A DNA stretch of 14,473 nt from JBDHRG01 sp039807445 (GCA_039807445.1 JBDHRG010000105.1:1-14473), one strand, 5' to 3'. Counted from the stretch's first letter, positions 1 through 8,889 are shown. The notes: generated by a model from the sequence alone, not told the origin. Program-made: numbers and translations.

Positions 1-2
1 CG

Positions 3-260
3 CTCGAGGGCGCGCTGCCGCCCTGGCCGCCGGGGCGCGAGCTCGGCTGCATCGCCGGTACGCTGAACCTGGGGCTGGGCGCGGTGGTCGGCGCCGTGAG
101 GGCGCCGGGCGACGGTGCGGTCGCGCTCGCCGAGGCCCGCCCCGAGGCGCCGCACGCCTTCGCCGCTTTCCGGGTCAGCCACCTCGGCCTGCTGGCTTCG
201 CCCCGCGTCGCCGATGCCGTGCACCGTTTCCTTGCCGACGGGCATTTCGCCGCCGGATAG
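3..260 (+). CDS. Alpha/beta-hydrolase (lipase/esterase-like), C-terminal fragment
   Basis: This is the last 85 codons of a gene that begins before the window. The frame is open from base 3 and stops at TAG 258-260. The end resembles the C-terminus of small bacterial lipase-like alpha/beta hydrolases: a GCIAGT strand, then a DG-x-V segment (PGDGAV) that would carry the catalytic Asp, then VSHLGLL that would carry the catalytic His, then a final helix ending FLADGHF. The nucleophile serine would be upstream of the window, so catalytic competence cannot be judged. Substrate is unknown. It runs in the same direction as yebC, 79 bp away. The family call rests on this C-terminal pattern only. Confidence 0.65.
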   Translation, partial: LEGALPPWPPGRELGCIAGTLNLGLGAVVGAVRAPGDGAVALAEARPEAPHAFAAFRVSHLGLLASPRVADAVHRFLADGHFAAG

Positions 261-274
261 GCTCGGTGTACACT
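246..274 (+). promoter_or_regulatory. Weak candidate sigma70 promoter for yebC
   Basis: TACACT at 269-274 could be a -10 box, with TTCGCC at 246-251 as a poor -35 box 17 bp upstream. It overlaps the end of the preceding gene and lies 65 bp before the yebC start. The only support is position and partial consensus match. Confidence 0.3.
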
Positions 275-339
275 CGCGCGCCACGCCCCCGAAGCACCTT
301 GACCCGAACCCGAATTGCAAGCGGTATCAAGAGGATCGC

Positions 340-1083
340 ATGGCCGGCCATTCCAAGTGGGCAAACATCCAGCACCGCAAGAACGCGCAGGACGCCAAGC
401 GCGGCAAGCTGTTCACCCGTCTGATCCGTGAGATCACCGTTGCCGCCCGCTCGGGCCAGTCCGACCCCAACGTCAATCCGCGGCTGCGCCTGGCGGTCGA
501 CAAGGCGCTCGACGCCAACATGTCCAAGGACACGGTCGAGCGCGCGATCAGGCGCGGCGCCGGCGCCGAGGGCGACACCAGCTACGACGAGATCCGCTAC
601 GAGGGCTACGGCCCGGGCGGGGTCGCGGTGATGGTCGACTGCATGACCGACAACCGCAACCGCACGGTCGCCGAAGTGCGCCACGCCTTCACCAAGTGCG
701 GCGGGAACCTGGGCACCAGTGGCTCGGTGGCGTTCCAGTTCACCGAAACCGGCGTAATCAGCTTCCCGGCCGGCGCCGACCAGGACAAGGTGATGGAGAT
801 CGCGCTCGAGGCCGGCGCCGACGACCTGGTCGAGAACGAGGACGGCTCCTTCGACGTGCTGACCTCGCCCGACGCCTTCGCCGAGGTCAGCGATGCAGTG
901 GCCGCTGCCGGGCTCGCGCCCGAGCAGGCCGAGGTGACGATGCGCGCCGGCAACACCGTCTCGCTCGGCTTCGAAGACGCACAGAAGATGGTCAGGCTGC
1001 TCGAGATGCTCGAGGACCTCGACGACACGCAGAACGTGTACTCGAACGCCGACATCTCCGAAGAGATCATGGCGCAGCTGTGA
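340..1083 (+). CDS. yebC: YebC/PmpR/TACO1-family regulatory protein
   Basis: The product is 247 residues, the normal length for this family. It begins MAGHSKWANIQHRKNAQDAK, the family's signature N-terminus, followed by the KLFTRLIREITVAAR helix and a segment ending DTVERAIRRG. The ATG at 340 is chosen because the protein starts exactly at this motif and has AAGAGG just upstream. The reading frame is open further 5' (to 115), but that part has no family character. Family members were described as DNA-binding regulators (PmpR) and ruvC-linked proteins. More recent work assigns YebC a ribosome-associated role relieving stalls at proline-rich stretches. The protein is cytoplasmic. Its position directly before ruvC is the standard proteobacterial arrangement, but here the 109-bp gap holds an unusual repeat hairpin. 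Confidence 0.96.
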   Translation: MAGHSKWANIQHRKNAQDAKRGKLFTRLIREITVAARSGQSDPNVNPRLRLAVDKALDANMSKDTVERAIRRGAGAEGDTSYDEIRYEGYGPGGVAVMVDCMTDNRNRTVAEVRHAFTKCGGNLGTSGSVAFQFTETGVISFPAGADQDKVMEIALEAGADDLVENEDGSFDVLTSPDAFAEVSDAVAAAGLAPEQAEVTMRAGNTVSLGFEDAQKMVRLLEMLEDLDDTQNVYSNADISEEIMAQL

Positions 1084-1106
1084 AGGCGCGAAGCGATAGA
1101 ACAGGG

Positions 1107-1191
1107 GTGAGGAGCGAGGTGCGAGGCACGAGGAAAGACGGCTCCTCCTCGCCCGTGCCTCGCGCCTCGCGCCTCGCGCCTCGAGCCTGTC
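1107..1191 (+). repeat. Heptamer tandem repeats forming a long inverted repeat before ruvC
   Basis: The left side has four 7-bp units of form GCGAGGN (1107-1134). The right side has the complementary form: GCCTCGC three times (1157-1177), then GCCTCGA and GCCTGTC. Bases 1107-1129 can pair with 1155-1177 over 23 positions with two G-U wobbles and one mismatch, around a loop of about 25 nt. The structure ends one base before the GTG start of ruvC and occupies the place where a Shine-Dalgarno sequence would be expected. It has no T-tract and is not a standard terminator. Confidence 0.8.
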
Positions 1192-1192
1192 A

Positions 1193-1690
1193 GTGAGAAT
1201 CCTCGGCCTCGACCCCGGCTCGCGCCTGACCGGCTACGGCCTCGTCGACGTGGTCGGCAGCCGCACCGTCTATGTCGACAGCGGCTGCGTCCGCACCCCC
1301 GACGGTTCGACCGCCGGGCGGCTGCGCGCCGTGTTCGAAGGCGTGTCGGAGATCGTGCGCGCCTACCGCCCGGCCGAGGTCGCGATCGAGCAGGTGTTCA
1401 TGTACCGCAACCCCGACTCGGCGCTGAAGCTCGGCCAGGCGCGCGGCGTGGCGATCTGCGCCGCGGCGCTCGCCGGGCTCGAAGTTGCCGAGTACATGCC
1501 GGCACTGGTCAAGCAGGCCGTGGTCGGCACCGGCCGCGCCGACAAGCAACAGGTCCAGCACATGGTCACCGCGCTGCTGAAGCTCCCGCGCAAGCCGCAG
1601 ATCGATGCCGCCGATGCGCTCGCGATCGCGCTCTGCCACGGTGTGCACCTGCAGACGCGCGCGCGGCTCGCTGCCGGGGGCGGGCGATGA
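1193..1690 (+). CDS. ruvC: Holliday junction resolvase RuvC (crossover junction endodeoxyribonuclease)
   Basis: The product is 165 residues, with GTG as start codon. The protein begins MRILGLDPGSRLTGYG, the canonical RuvC N-terminus, which fixes the start although no Shine-Dalgarno sequence is visible. The four acidic active-site residues fall at the same numbers as in E. coli RuvC: Asp7 (GLDPGS), Glu66 (VAIEQVF), and Asp138 and Asp141 (QIDAADALAIA). RuvC is a dimeric Mg-dependent nuclease that nicks Holliday junctions symmetrically, in concert with the RuvAB branch-migration motor. The gene overlaps ruvA by 4 nt (ATGA), implying translational coupling. Its translation initiation region is bounded by the heptamer hairpin. 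Confidence 0.97.
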   Translation: MRILGLDPGSRLTGYGLVDVVGSRTVYVDSGCVRTPDGSTAGRLRAVFEGVSEIVRAYRPAEVAIEQVFMYRNPDSALKLGQARGVAICAAALAGLEVAEYMPALVKQAVVGTGRADKQQVQHMVTALLKLPRKPQIDAADALAIALCHGVHLQTRARLAAGGGR

Positions 1691-2298
1691 TCGGCCGGCT
1701 GCGCGGGCGGCTGATCCACAAGCAGCCGCCGGCGCTGATGCTCGAGGTCGGCGGCGTGGGCTACGAGCTCGAGGCGCCGCTGTCGGTGTTCTACGGTCTG
1801 CCCGAGCTCGGCGCCGAGGCGACGCTGTACACCCACCTCGCGGTGCGCGAAGACGCGCACACGCTGTACGCCTTCGCCACGCTGGCCGAGCGCGCGCTGT
1901 TCAGGAGCCTGATCAAGGTCAGCGGCATCGGTGCCCGGCTGGCGCTGGCGATCCTGTCCGGGATGAGCGTCGACGCCTTCGCGCGCTGCCTCGAGGCCGG
2001 CGATACCGTGGCGCTGACGCGCCTGCCCGGCATCGGCAAGAAGACCGCCGAACGCCTCTTGGTCGAGATGCGCGACCGCGTCGGCGCGCTCGAACTCGGC
2101 GCCGAGTTCGCGCCGCGCCCGGGCTCCGGACAGGCGCCGCGCCTGGCGGCGAGCGCTGCCGACGACGCCGTCGCCGCGCTGACCACGCTCGGCTACAAAC
2201 CGCTCGATGCGGTGAAGATGGTCAAGGCGGTCGACGCGGACGGCCTGCCGAGCGAAGAGCTGATCCGCCGCGCACTGGCGGCGACGCTGAGGCGCTGA
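1687..2298 (+). CDS. ruvA: Holliday junction branch migration DNA-binding subunit RuvA
   Basis: The product is 203 residues, a typical RuvA length. It starts MIGRLRGRLIHKQPPALMLE with the N-terminal OB-fold, including the conserved VGYE and HLAVREDAHTLYAF segments. Two helix-hairpin-helix motifs follow (LIKVSGIGARLALAIL and LTRLPGIGKKTAERLLVEM). After an acidic linker comes the C-terminal three-helix domain that contacts RuvB (ending ELIRRALAATLRR). RuvA tetramers hold the four-way junction and load the RuvB rings. The ATG overlaps the ruvC stop. Unlike the usual order, ruvB does not follow directly: two nucleoside/sugar genes intervene. Confidence 0.97.
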   Translation: MIGRLRGRLIHKQPPALMLEVGGVGYELEAPLSVFYGLPELGAEATLYTHLAVREDAHTLYAFATLAERALFRSLIKVSGIGARLALAILSGMSVDAFARCLEAGDTVALTRLPGIGKKTAERLLVEMRDRVGALELGAEFAPRPGSGQAPRLAASAADDAVAALTTLGYKPLDAVKMVKAVDADGLPSEELIRRALAATLRR

Positions 2299-2362
2299 GA
2301 CGCTGGAGCGCGGCGGCGGCGCGCGTTAGGCTCGGAGCAGGTTCCCTGCGCAGGAGGCGCCC

Positions 2363-3307
2363 ATGACTCCACGCCCGATCATCATCGACACCGACCCGGG
2401 GCAGGACGACGCCGTCGCGCTGCTGCTGGCGCTGGCGTGCGAAGACGCGCTCGACGTGCTCGGCGTCACCGCGGTCGCCGGCAACGTGCCGCTGCGGCTG
2501 ACCGCGCGCAACGCGCGCATCGTCCGCGAGCTGGCCGGGCGGCTCGAGGTGCCGGTGTATGCCGGTGCCGAAAAACCGCTGCTGCGCGCGCCGGTCAGCG
2601 CCGAAGCCGTGCACGGCGCCACCGGGCTCGACGGCCCCGCGCTGCCCGAGCCGAGCCTGCCGCTGGCCGAGGGGCATGCGGTCGACTTCATCGTCGCCAC
2701 GCTGCGCGCCTACCGCCCCGGCGCGGTGACGCTGGCCACGCTCGGGCCGCTGACCAACATCGCGCTCGCCTTCGCCAAGGCGCCCGACGTGATCGCGCGC
2801 GTGCGCGAGCTGGTGATGATGGGCGGCGCCTGGTCCGAAGGCGGCAACATCACCCCCTGCGCCGAGTTCAACATCTACGCCGACCCGCACGCCGCCGCCG
2901 CGGTGTTCGCCAGCGGCGTGCCGATCACGGTGCTGCCGCTCGACGTGACGCACCGGGCGCTGACGACGCGCGCGCGGCTCGAGCGCCTGCGCGGCCTCGG
3001 CAACCGCGCCGGCGTCGTCGTCGCCGAGATGCTCGCCTTCTACGAGCGCTTCGACGTGGCCAAGTACGGCTCCGACGGCGCGCCGCTGCACGACCCCTGC
3101 GTGATCGCCTGGCTGCTCGCGCCCGGGCTGTTCGACGGCCGCGAGGTCAACGTCGAGGTCGAGACCGCGAGTCCGTTGACGCTCGGTATGACGGTGGTCG
3201 ACTGGTGGGGCGTCAGCGGGCGCGCGCCCAACGCGCGCTTCATCCGCCAGATCGATGCCGAAGGCTTCTACGCGCTGCTGAGCGAGCGCCTGGCACGGCT
3301 GCCGTGA
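2363..3307 (+). CDS. Inosine/uridine-preferring nucleoside hydrolase (ribonucleoside hydrolase)
   Basis: The product is 314 residues, normal for the IUNH family. The hallmark Ca-binding cluster DTDPGQDDAVAL lies near the N-terminus (Asp11, Asp15, Asp16). The mid-protein block MMGGAWSEGGNITPCAEFNI and the C-terminal PLHDPC (His243-Asp244) match the His and Ca-ligand Asp of the active site. These enzymes hydrolyse the N-glycosidic bond of ribonucleosides to give ribose and a free base. Purine versus pyrimidine preference cannot be assigned from sequence alone, so no rih symbol is given. The start is supported by AGGAGG at 2352-2357. No signal peptide is seen, so the enzyme is cytoplasmic. Its stop overlaps the start of the next gene (TGATG). 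That gene is a ribokinase-like kinase, which would phosphorylate the released ribose. Confidence 0.93.
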   Translation: MTPRPIIIDTDPGQDDAVALLLALACEDALDVLGVTAVAGNVPLRLTARNARIVRELAGRLEVPVYAGAEKPLLRAPVSAEAVHGATGLDGPALPEPSLPLAEGHAVDFIVATLRAYRPGAVTLATLGPLTNIALAFAKAPDVIARVRELVMMGGAWSEGGNITPCAEFNIYADPHAAAAVFASGVPITVLPLDVTHRALTTRARLERLRGLGNRAGVVVAEMLAFYERFDVAKYGSDGAPLHDPCVIAWLLAPGLFDGREVNVEVETASPLTLGMTVVDWWGVSGRAPNARFIRQIDAEGFYALLSERLARLP

Positions 3308-4200
3308 TGCGTATCCTGAACGTCGGCTCGGTCAACATCGACCACGTCTACCGCGTGCCGCACCTGGTGCGCCCGGGCGAAACGCTGGCGGCGAGCGACT
3401 ACCGCGTGTTCGCCGGCGGCAAGGGCTTCAATCAGTCGATCGCGCTGGCGCGCGCCGGCGCGCGCGTGGCGCACGCCGGACGCATCGGACCCGAGGGGGG
3501 CTGGCTGCGCGACACGCTCGCCGCCGAGGGCGTCGACGTGGCGCGGCTGGTGATGGGCTCCGAGCCGACCGGGCACGCGATCATCCAGGTCGATGCGGGC
3601 GGCGAGAACGCGATCGTGATCCACGGCGGCGCCAACCGCGCGCTGACGCGCGCCGACCTCGCCGCCGCGCTCGAAGGCTACGGTCCCGGCGACTGGCTGC
3701 TGGCGCAGAACGAGACCAGCGAAGTTCCGGCGCTGCTCGAGGCGGCTGCGGCGTGCGGCATGCGCATCGCCTTCAACCCGGCGCCGATGGATGCGGCGGT
3801 GTCGAGCTACCCGTTGGCGCACGTGCACCTGTTGGTGGTCAACGCGGTCGAGGCGCAGGCGCTCGCCGGCGAAACCGCACCGACGGCGATCGTCGCGGCG
3901 CTGCGCGAACGCTTCCCGGCGGTCGCGCTGACGCTGGGAGCGGCCGGGGTGCACTACCTCGAGGGGGGACAGGCGTGGTATGCGTCGGCGCTGCCGGCCG
4001 AAGCGGTCGACACCACCGCCGCCGGTGACACCTTCGTCGGCTACCTGCTGGCCGGACTCGTCGACCATGAGCCGGCCGAAACCGCGCTGCGGCGCGCGGT
4101 CGCCGCGGCTGCGATCTGCGTCACGCGTGCCGGCGCCGAAGCCGCGATTCCGCGCCGCGCCGAAGCCGAGGCGGCTGCGGCGGCAGGCCGGGTCGGCTAG
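3307..4200 (+). CDS. PfkB-family carbohydrate kinase, ribokinase-like
   Basis: The product is 297 residues. The N-terminus (MRILNVGSVNIDHVYRVPH) and the PfkB signature 1 (FAGGKGFNQSIALARAG, about residues 36-52) fit ribokinase. Signature 2 (DTTAAGDTFVGYLLAGL) carries the anion hole and the catalytic base Asp241. The AAGD form also occurs in E. coli RbsK. The likely reaction is ATP-dependent phosphorylation of ribose to ribose-5-phosphate. Because it overlaps the nucleoside hydrolase stop by one base, the two genes are surely translated together, making a two-step nucleoside-ribose salvage route plausible. Other PfkB substrates (other sugars or nucleosides) remain possible. No transporter gene accompanies the pair in this window. 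Confidence 0.9.
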   Translation: MRILNVGSVNIDHVYRVPHLVRPGETLAASDYRVFAGGKGFNQSIALARAGARVAHAGRIGPEGGWLRDTLAAEGVDVARLVMGSEPTGHAIIQVDAGGENAIVIHGGANRALTRADLAAALEGYGPGDWLLAQNETSEVPALLEAAAACGMRIAFNPAPMDAAVSSYPLAHVHLLVVNAVEAQALAGETAPTAIVAALRERFPAVALTLGAAGVHYLEGGQAWYASALPAEAVDTTAAGDTFVGYLLAGLVDHEPAETALRRAVAAAAICVTRAGAEAAIPRRAEAEAAAAAGRVG

Positions 4201-4231
4201 ACTGGGCGGCCGTTCCGCCGCAGGCAGCCCC

Positions 4232-5263
<1,032 letters not shown>

Positions 5264-5274
5264 GATTTTACGCC

Positions 5275-5292
5275 CCGTGCCGCGGGGCACGG
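5275..5292 (+). other. Short GC-rich hairpin between ruvB and glrK
   Basis: CCGTGCC (5275-5281) pairs with GGCACGG (5286-5292) around a 4-nt loop, 12 bp after the ruvB stop. No T-tract follows, so it is not a convincing intrinsic terminator. It may protect the 3' end of the ruvB mRNA. Confidence 0.4.
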
Positions 5293-5304
5293 TCGTCCCT
5301 GGTC

Positions 5305-5317
5305 GATCAAGCGCTTG
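5305..5317 (+). promoter_or_regulatory. IHF-like site between GlrR site and glrK promoter
   Basis: GATCAAGCGCTTG matches the IHF consensus WATCAA-N4-TTR at every specified base except the first. It sits between the upstream GlrR site (ending 5237) and the -24 element (5348). That is where IHF-induced bending usually brings a sigma54 activator to the polymerase. Confidence 0.55.
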
Positions 5318-5322
5318 CTGCA

Positions 5323-5346
5323 TCTGTCGTGGTGCGGCGCGACAGA
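5323..5346 (+). promoter_or_regulatory. Inverted repeat TCTGTCG-N10-CGACAGA abutting the -24 element
   Basis: Perfect 7-bp arms (5323-5329 and 5340-5346) end two bases before the -24 GG of the glrK promoter. The half-sites resemble those of the GlrR operator, but the TGTC-to-GACA spacing is 12 rather than 10 bp. It could be an autorepression or secondary GlrR site, or an operator for another dimeric protein. Confidence 0.4.
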
Positions 5347-5347
5347 C

Positions 5348-5363
5348 GGCACGGGTCTTGCAG
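5348..5363 (+). promoter_or_regulatory. Sigma54 (-24/-12) promoter of the glrK operon
   Basis: GGCACG-GGTC-TTGCAG matches the sigma54 consensus TGGCACG-N4-TTGCW almost completely, lacking only the T before GG. The GG at 5348-5349 and GC at 5360-5361 have the required 12-bp phase. Transcription would start near 5373, giving a leader of about 20 nt before the ATG at 5392. The regulator encoded in this operon carries the GAFTGA sigma54-contact motif, so autoregulation is likely. Confidence 0.75.
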
Positions 5364-5391
5364 AAAGCGCGCCGGGATTCCTGCATCGATC

Positions 5392-6819
5392 ATGCGCATG
5401 CTCCGAACCTTCCGCCCCCGCTCGCTGTCCGGCGTGATCCTCGCCGGCTTCGTCGTCGTGATGCTGCCCTTGTGGGGCGCGCTCGCCGTGGCCGCGTGGT
5501 CGGTGCAAGAGCTGGCACAGCAGGGGCAGGGTGCGCTGGTGCGCGCGGTGACCGCCACGCGCGAAGGCCGCGCGCTGGTCGCGGCGCTGACCTCGCTCGA
5601 GCGCAGCGCGCGCCAGTACCGCGTGCTCGGCCGCGACGACCTGCTCGGCGTCTACCGCGACAACCGCGGCACGCTGCTCGCGATCGGCGAACGGCTGTCG
5701 CAACTGCCGCTCGATGCGGGGCGCGCCGGTGCGCTCGGCCAGCTGCTCACCCAGGTCGGTGAGCTCGGCGAGGCGCCGGCGGGTTCGGACGCCGAGCTGG
5801 CGAAGCGCTTCGCGCCGCTCGCCGAGCTGGCGCGCGACTTCCTCGATCGCAGCAACACCGAGGTCGAGGCCGAGACGCAGCGGCTCGAGGACTTGTCGGT
5901 GCGGCTGCGCCACCGTCTGGTCGGGCTCGCCATCGCCTCGGTGCCGGCCGGGCTGGTGCTGGCCGGACTGGTGACGCTGCTGGTGTCGGGGCCGATGCGG
6001 CGGCTGGCGCAGGCGATCCGCCGCCTCGGCGGCGAAGACTTCAGCACCCCGGTCAAGGTCAGGGGCCCGCGCGACCTCGAGGCGCTCGGCGAACGGCTCG
6101 ACTGGCTGCGCCAGCGCCTGGCCGAGCTCGAGGCGCAGAAGGCGCGTTTCCTGCGCCACGTTTCGCACGAGCTGAAGACGCCGCTGACTGCGCTGCGCGA
6201 GGGCGCCGACCTGCTCGGCAGCGAGGCGGTCGGGCCGCTGAACGCCGACCAGCGCGAGATCGCCGTGATCCTGAGCGACAATGCCAAGCGCCTGCAGCGG
6301 TTGATCGAAGACTTGCTGAACTTCAACCGCGCGCTGGCGCGCGACCTGGCCGCGACGATGGCGCCGGTCGACGTGCGCGCGGCGGTCAGCGAAGTGGTCG
6401 AGGCGCAGCGCATGGCGTGGCAGGCACGTTCGGTGCATGTGGTGCAGATGCTGCCGGCGCTGACGGTGCCGACCGACCGCGCACGGCTGAACACGATCGT
6501 CGACAACCTGCTGTCGAACGCGATCAAGTTCTCGCCCCACGGTGGTGTGGTCGAGGTCCGTGCCAGCGTGGTCGGCAACGCGGTGCAGCTCGACGTCGAG
6601 GACACCGGCCCCGGCTTCGCGGCGCACGAGCGCGCACGGGTGTTCGAAGCCTTCTTCCAGGGCAGTACCCAGCCCGACGGCCCGGTGCGCGGCTCGGGGC
6701 TGGGGCTGGCGATCGCGCGCGAATTCGCGCTGCTGCTCGGCGGGCGGCTCGAGGTGGTCGACGGCGTCGGTGGCGGTGGCTGCGTGCGGCTGAGCCTGCC
6801 GCTGGGCGGGCGGGGCTGA
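5392..6819 (+). CDS. glrK: GlrK/QseE-type membrane sensor histidine kinase
   Basis: The product is 475 residues counted from ATG 5392. A second ATG at 5398 is possible, since both have only a weak Shine-Dalgarno sequence. TM1 spans about residues 12-36 and is followed by a periplasmic domain rich in charged helices. TM2 spans about 177-199, then a HAMP linker (SGPMRRL onward). HisKA contains RHVSHELKTPLTALREG with phospho-acceptor His259. The HATPase domain has an N-box DNLLSNAIKF (Asn376), G1 DTGPGF (Asp404), F-box FEAFFQG and G2 GSGLGLAIA (434 onward). It should autophosphorylate and pass phosphate to the adjacent sigma54 regulator. The kinase-lipoprotein-regulator order is that of enterobacterial glrK-qseG-glrR, a cell-envelope stress system. 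The signal sensed is unknown. Confidence 0.88.
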   Translation: MRMLRTFRPRSLSGVILAGFVVVMLPLWGALAVAAWSVQELAQQGQGALVRAVTATREGRALVAALTSLERSARQYRVLGRDDLLGVYRDNRGTLLAIGERLSQLPLDAGRAGALGQLLTQVGELGEAPAGSDAELAKRFAPLAELARDFLDRSNTEVEAETQRLEDLSVRLRHRLVGLAIASVPAGLVLAGLVTLLVSGPMRRLAQAIRRLGGEDFSTPVKVRGPRDLEALGERLDWLRQRLAELEAQKARFLRHVSHELKTPLTALREGADLLGSEAVGPLNADQREIAVILSDNAKRLQRLIEDLLNFNRALARDLAATMAPVDVRAAVSEVVEAQRMAWQARSVHVVQMLPALTVPTDRARLNTIVDNLLSNAIKFSPHGGVVEVRASVVGNAVQLDVEDTGPGFAAHERARVFEAFFQGSTQPDGPVRGSGLGLAIAREFALLLGGRLEVVDGVGGGGCVRLSLPLGGRG

Positions 6820-6825
6820 TCGGTG

Positions 6826-6867
6826 ATGAGCGATGGGGAATGGGGAATGGGGAATGGGGAATGAGAG
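6826..6867 (+). repeat. Tandem 7-bp repeat (ATGGGGA)n between glrK and the lipoprotein gene
   Basis: Four perfect ATGGGGA units run from 6833 to 6860. They are flanked in register by degenerate units ATGAGCG (6826-6832) and ATGAGAG (6861-6867). The array lies wholly in the 92-bp gap between the glrK stop and the qseG-like start, so copy-number change would alter spacing but not either protein. Confidence 0.9.
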
Positions 6868-6911
6868 AAGCGGGCGGCCTGATTCCTCGTCCTTGCAGAG
6901 GTGAGGCGACG

Positions 6912-7188
6912 ATGAAACGCTGGATGATCCTGTTGCCGTGGCTGACGGCCTGTGCAGCGGTGCCGCCGCCGGTCCAGATGCCGCAAGACGATGCCGCCTG
7001 TCGCGCGCGCTGGCAGGAACTCGAGCAGCAGCTCGGCCAGGCGAATACGCGCATCAAGGCGCTCGAGCGTCAGCTCGCCGGGGCCAAGCGCGACGGGGGC
7101 GAGCTCGAGCGTCAGCTCAGGGAGACGCAGGCCAAGCTCGATGCGCTGTCGGACATCGAGCGCAACCTCAACAAGCGGGGGAGCAGCA

Positions 7189-7196
<8 letters not shown>
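6912..7196 (+). CDS. qseG: Minimal QseG-like coiled-coil lipoprotein
   Basis: The product is 94 residues. MKRWMILLPWLTACAAV is a short lipoprotein signal with lipobox LTAC (Cys14). After it come a Pro-rich spacer and a heptad coiled coil (about 33-80) ending LSDIERNLNKR, a terminus shared with QseG-type proteins. The start is supported by a purine-rich GAGGTGAGG upstream and by the signal peptide. It is much shorter than E. coli QseG (over 200 residues), retaining only anchor and coiled coil. In enterobacteria QseG is an outer-membrane lipoprotein that contacts the kinase periplasmic domain and activates it. The same role is inferred here from position. It overlaps the regulator gene by 8 nt. 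Confidence 0.7.
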
Positions 7197-8535
<1,339 letters not shown>

Positions 8536-8547
8536 GGCGCGAGCCTG

Positions 8548-8571
8548 AAAAAAAACCCCGCATAGGCGGGG
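8548..8571 (-). terminator. Intrinsic terminator of the small minus-strand gene
   Basis: Read on the - strand, CCCCGC, a 4-nt loop and GCGGGG form a 6-bp GC stem followed directly by eight T residues (bases 8555 down to 8548). It lies 45 bp after the small gene's stop codon. On the + strand the hairpin lacks a T-tract, so it is a terminator mainly for the - strand transcript. Confidence 0.88.
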
Positions 8572-8588
8572 TCAAGCGGGAGGAGGAT

Positions 8589-8605
8589 GGCGGAACCGTT
8601 CCGCC
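8589..8605 (-). other. Palindrome in the 3' untranslated region of the small gene
   Basis: GGCGGAAC and GTTCCGCC flank a single central base, a 17-bp perfect palindrome. It lies between the small gene's stop and its terminator, so the transcript would carry a second hairpin. It could be an RNA stabiliser or a protein-binding site. Confidence 0.5.
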
Positions 8606-8615
8606 GTGATCGTCT

Positions 8616-8828
8616 TCAGTTGATGACCGTCTGCTCCCTGGCCGCACCGTGGTGTTCGAGCAGCTCGGCGGCGACGACGAGGCGTTCGGGGGCGATGCGG
8701 ATGGTCGGTTCCTGGCGCAGCGCGGTGACCGCGGGGCGCGTCAGCGGTTCGGGTTTCGACAGCTCGGTGACGGCGAAGGCGAGTCCCGCGAACAGGGCGG
8801 CCGCGGCGAAAGCGATCAACTTGTCCAT
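8616..8828 (-). CDS. Small exported or membrane-anchored protein, predicted GlrR/sigma54 target
   Basis: The product is 70 residues and not a family I recognise. A hydrophobic N-terminus (about 4-20, with an AFA pattern at 17-19 that could be a signal-peptidase site) is followed by a polar Pro/Glu/Arg-rich part containing APERLVVAAELLEHHGA. It is therefore probably periplasmic or inner-membrane-anchored with a periplasmic tail. Evidence that it is real: GGGAG at the right distance before the ATG, a sigma54 promoter giving a 30-nt leader, two GlrR-type enhancer sites, and a strong terminator. It is the only - strand gene and converges on glrR. Possible roles are feedback on GlrK, an envelope-stress effector or a Tol-associated factor. 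None is shown by sequence. A regulatory-RNA function of the roughly 310-nt transcript is also possible. Confidence 0.78.
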   Translation of the reverse strand: MDKLIAFAAAALFAGLAFAVTELSKPEPLTRPAVTALRQEPTIRIAPERLVVAAELLEHHGAAREQTVIN

Positions 8829-8866
8829 TGGCGTACTCCCGGGTCGTCAGGGTTCGAAGTTGTGAA

Positions 8867-8885
8867 TAAGCACTAACCGTGCCAA
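8867..8885 (-). promoter_or_regulatory. Sigma54 (-24/-12) promoter of the small gene
   Basis: Read on the - strand, TTGGCACG-GTTA-GTGCTTA has a perfect -24 element (TTGGCACG) and a -12 GC exactly 12 bases after the GG. The only departures are in the less conserved -12 flanks (GTGCT instead of TTGCA). Start of transcription is predicted near 8858, giving a 30-nt leader before the ATG. Confidence 0.8.
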
Positions 8886-8889
8886 TTTC

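Noticed and set aside
115..339. N-terminal extension of yebC by 75 codons
   Set aside because: The extension overlaps the upstream hydrolase and is low complexity. The conserved family N-terminus begins exactly at ATG 340.
5275..5292. Intrinsic terminator of ruvB
   Set aside because: The stem is followed by TCGTCCCTGG with no T-run.
5329..5391. Earlier GTG start for glrK at 5329
   Set aside because: It would precede the predicted sigma54 start at about 5373, and the added residues (MVRRDRRHGSCRK...) are unlike a kinase N-terminus.
8548..8571. Terminator for glrR on the + strand
   Set aside because: The T-tract is on the - strand side. In the + direction the stem is followed by TCAAGCGG, so rho-independent termination is unlikely.
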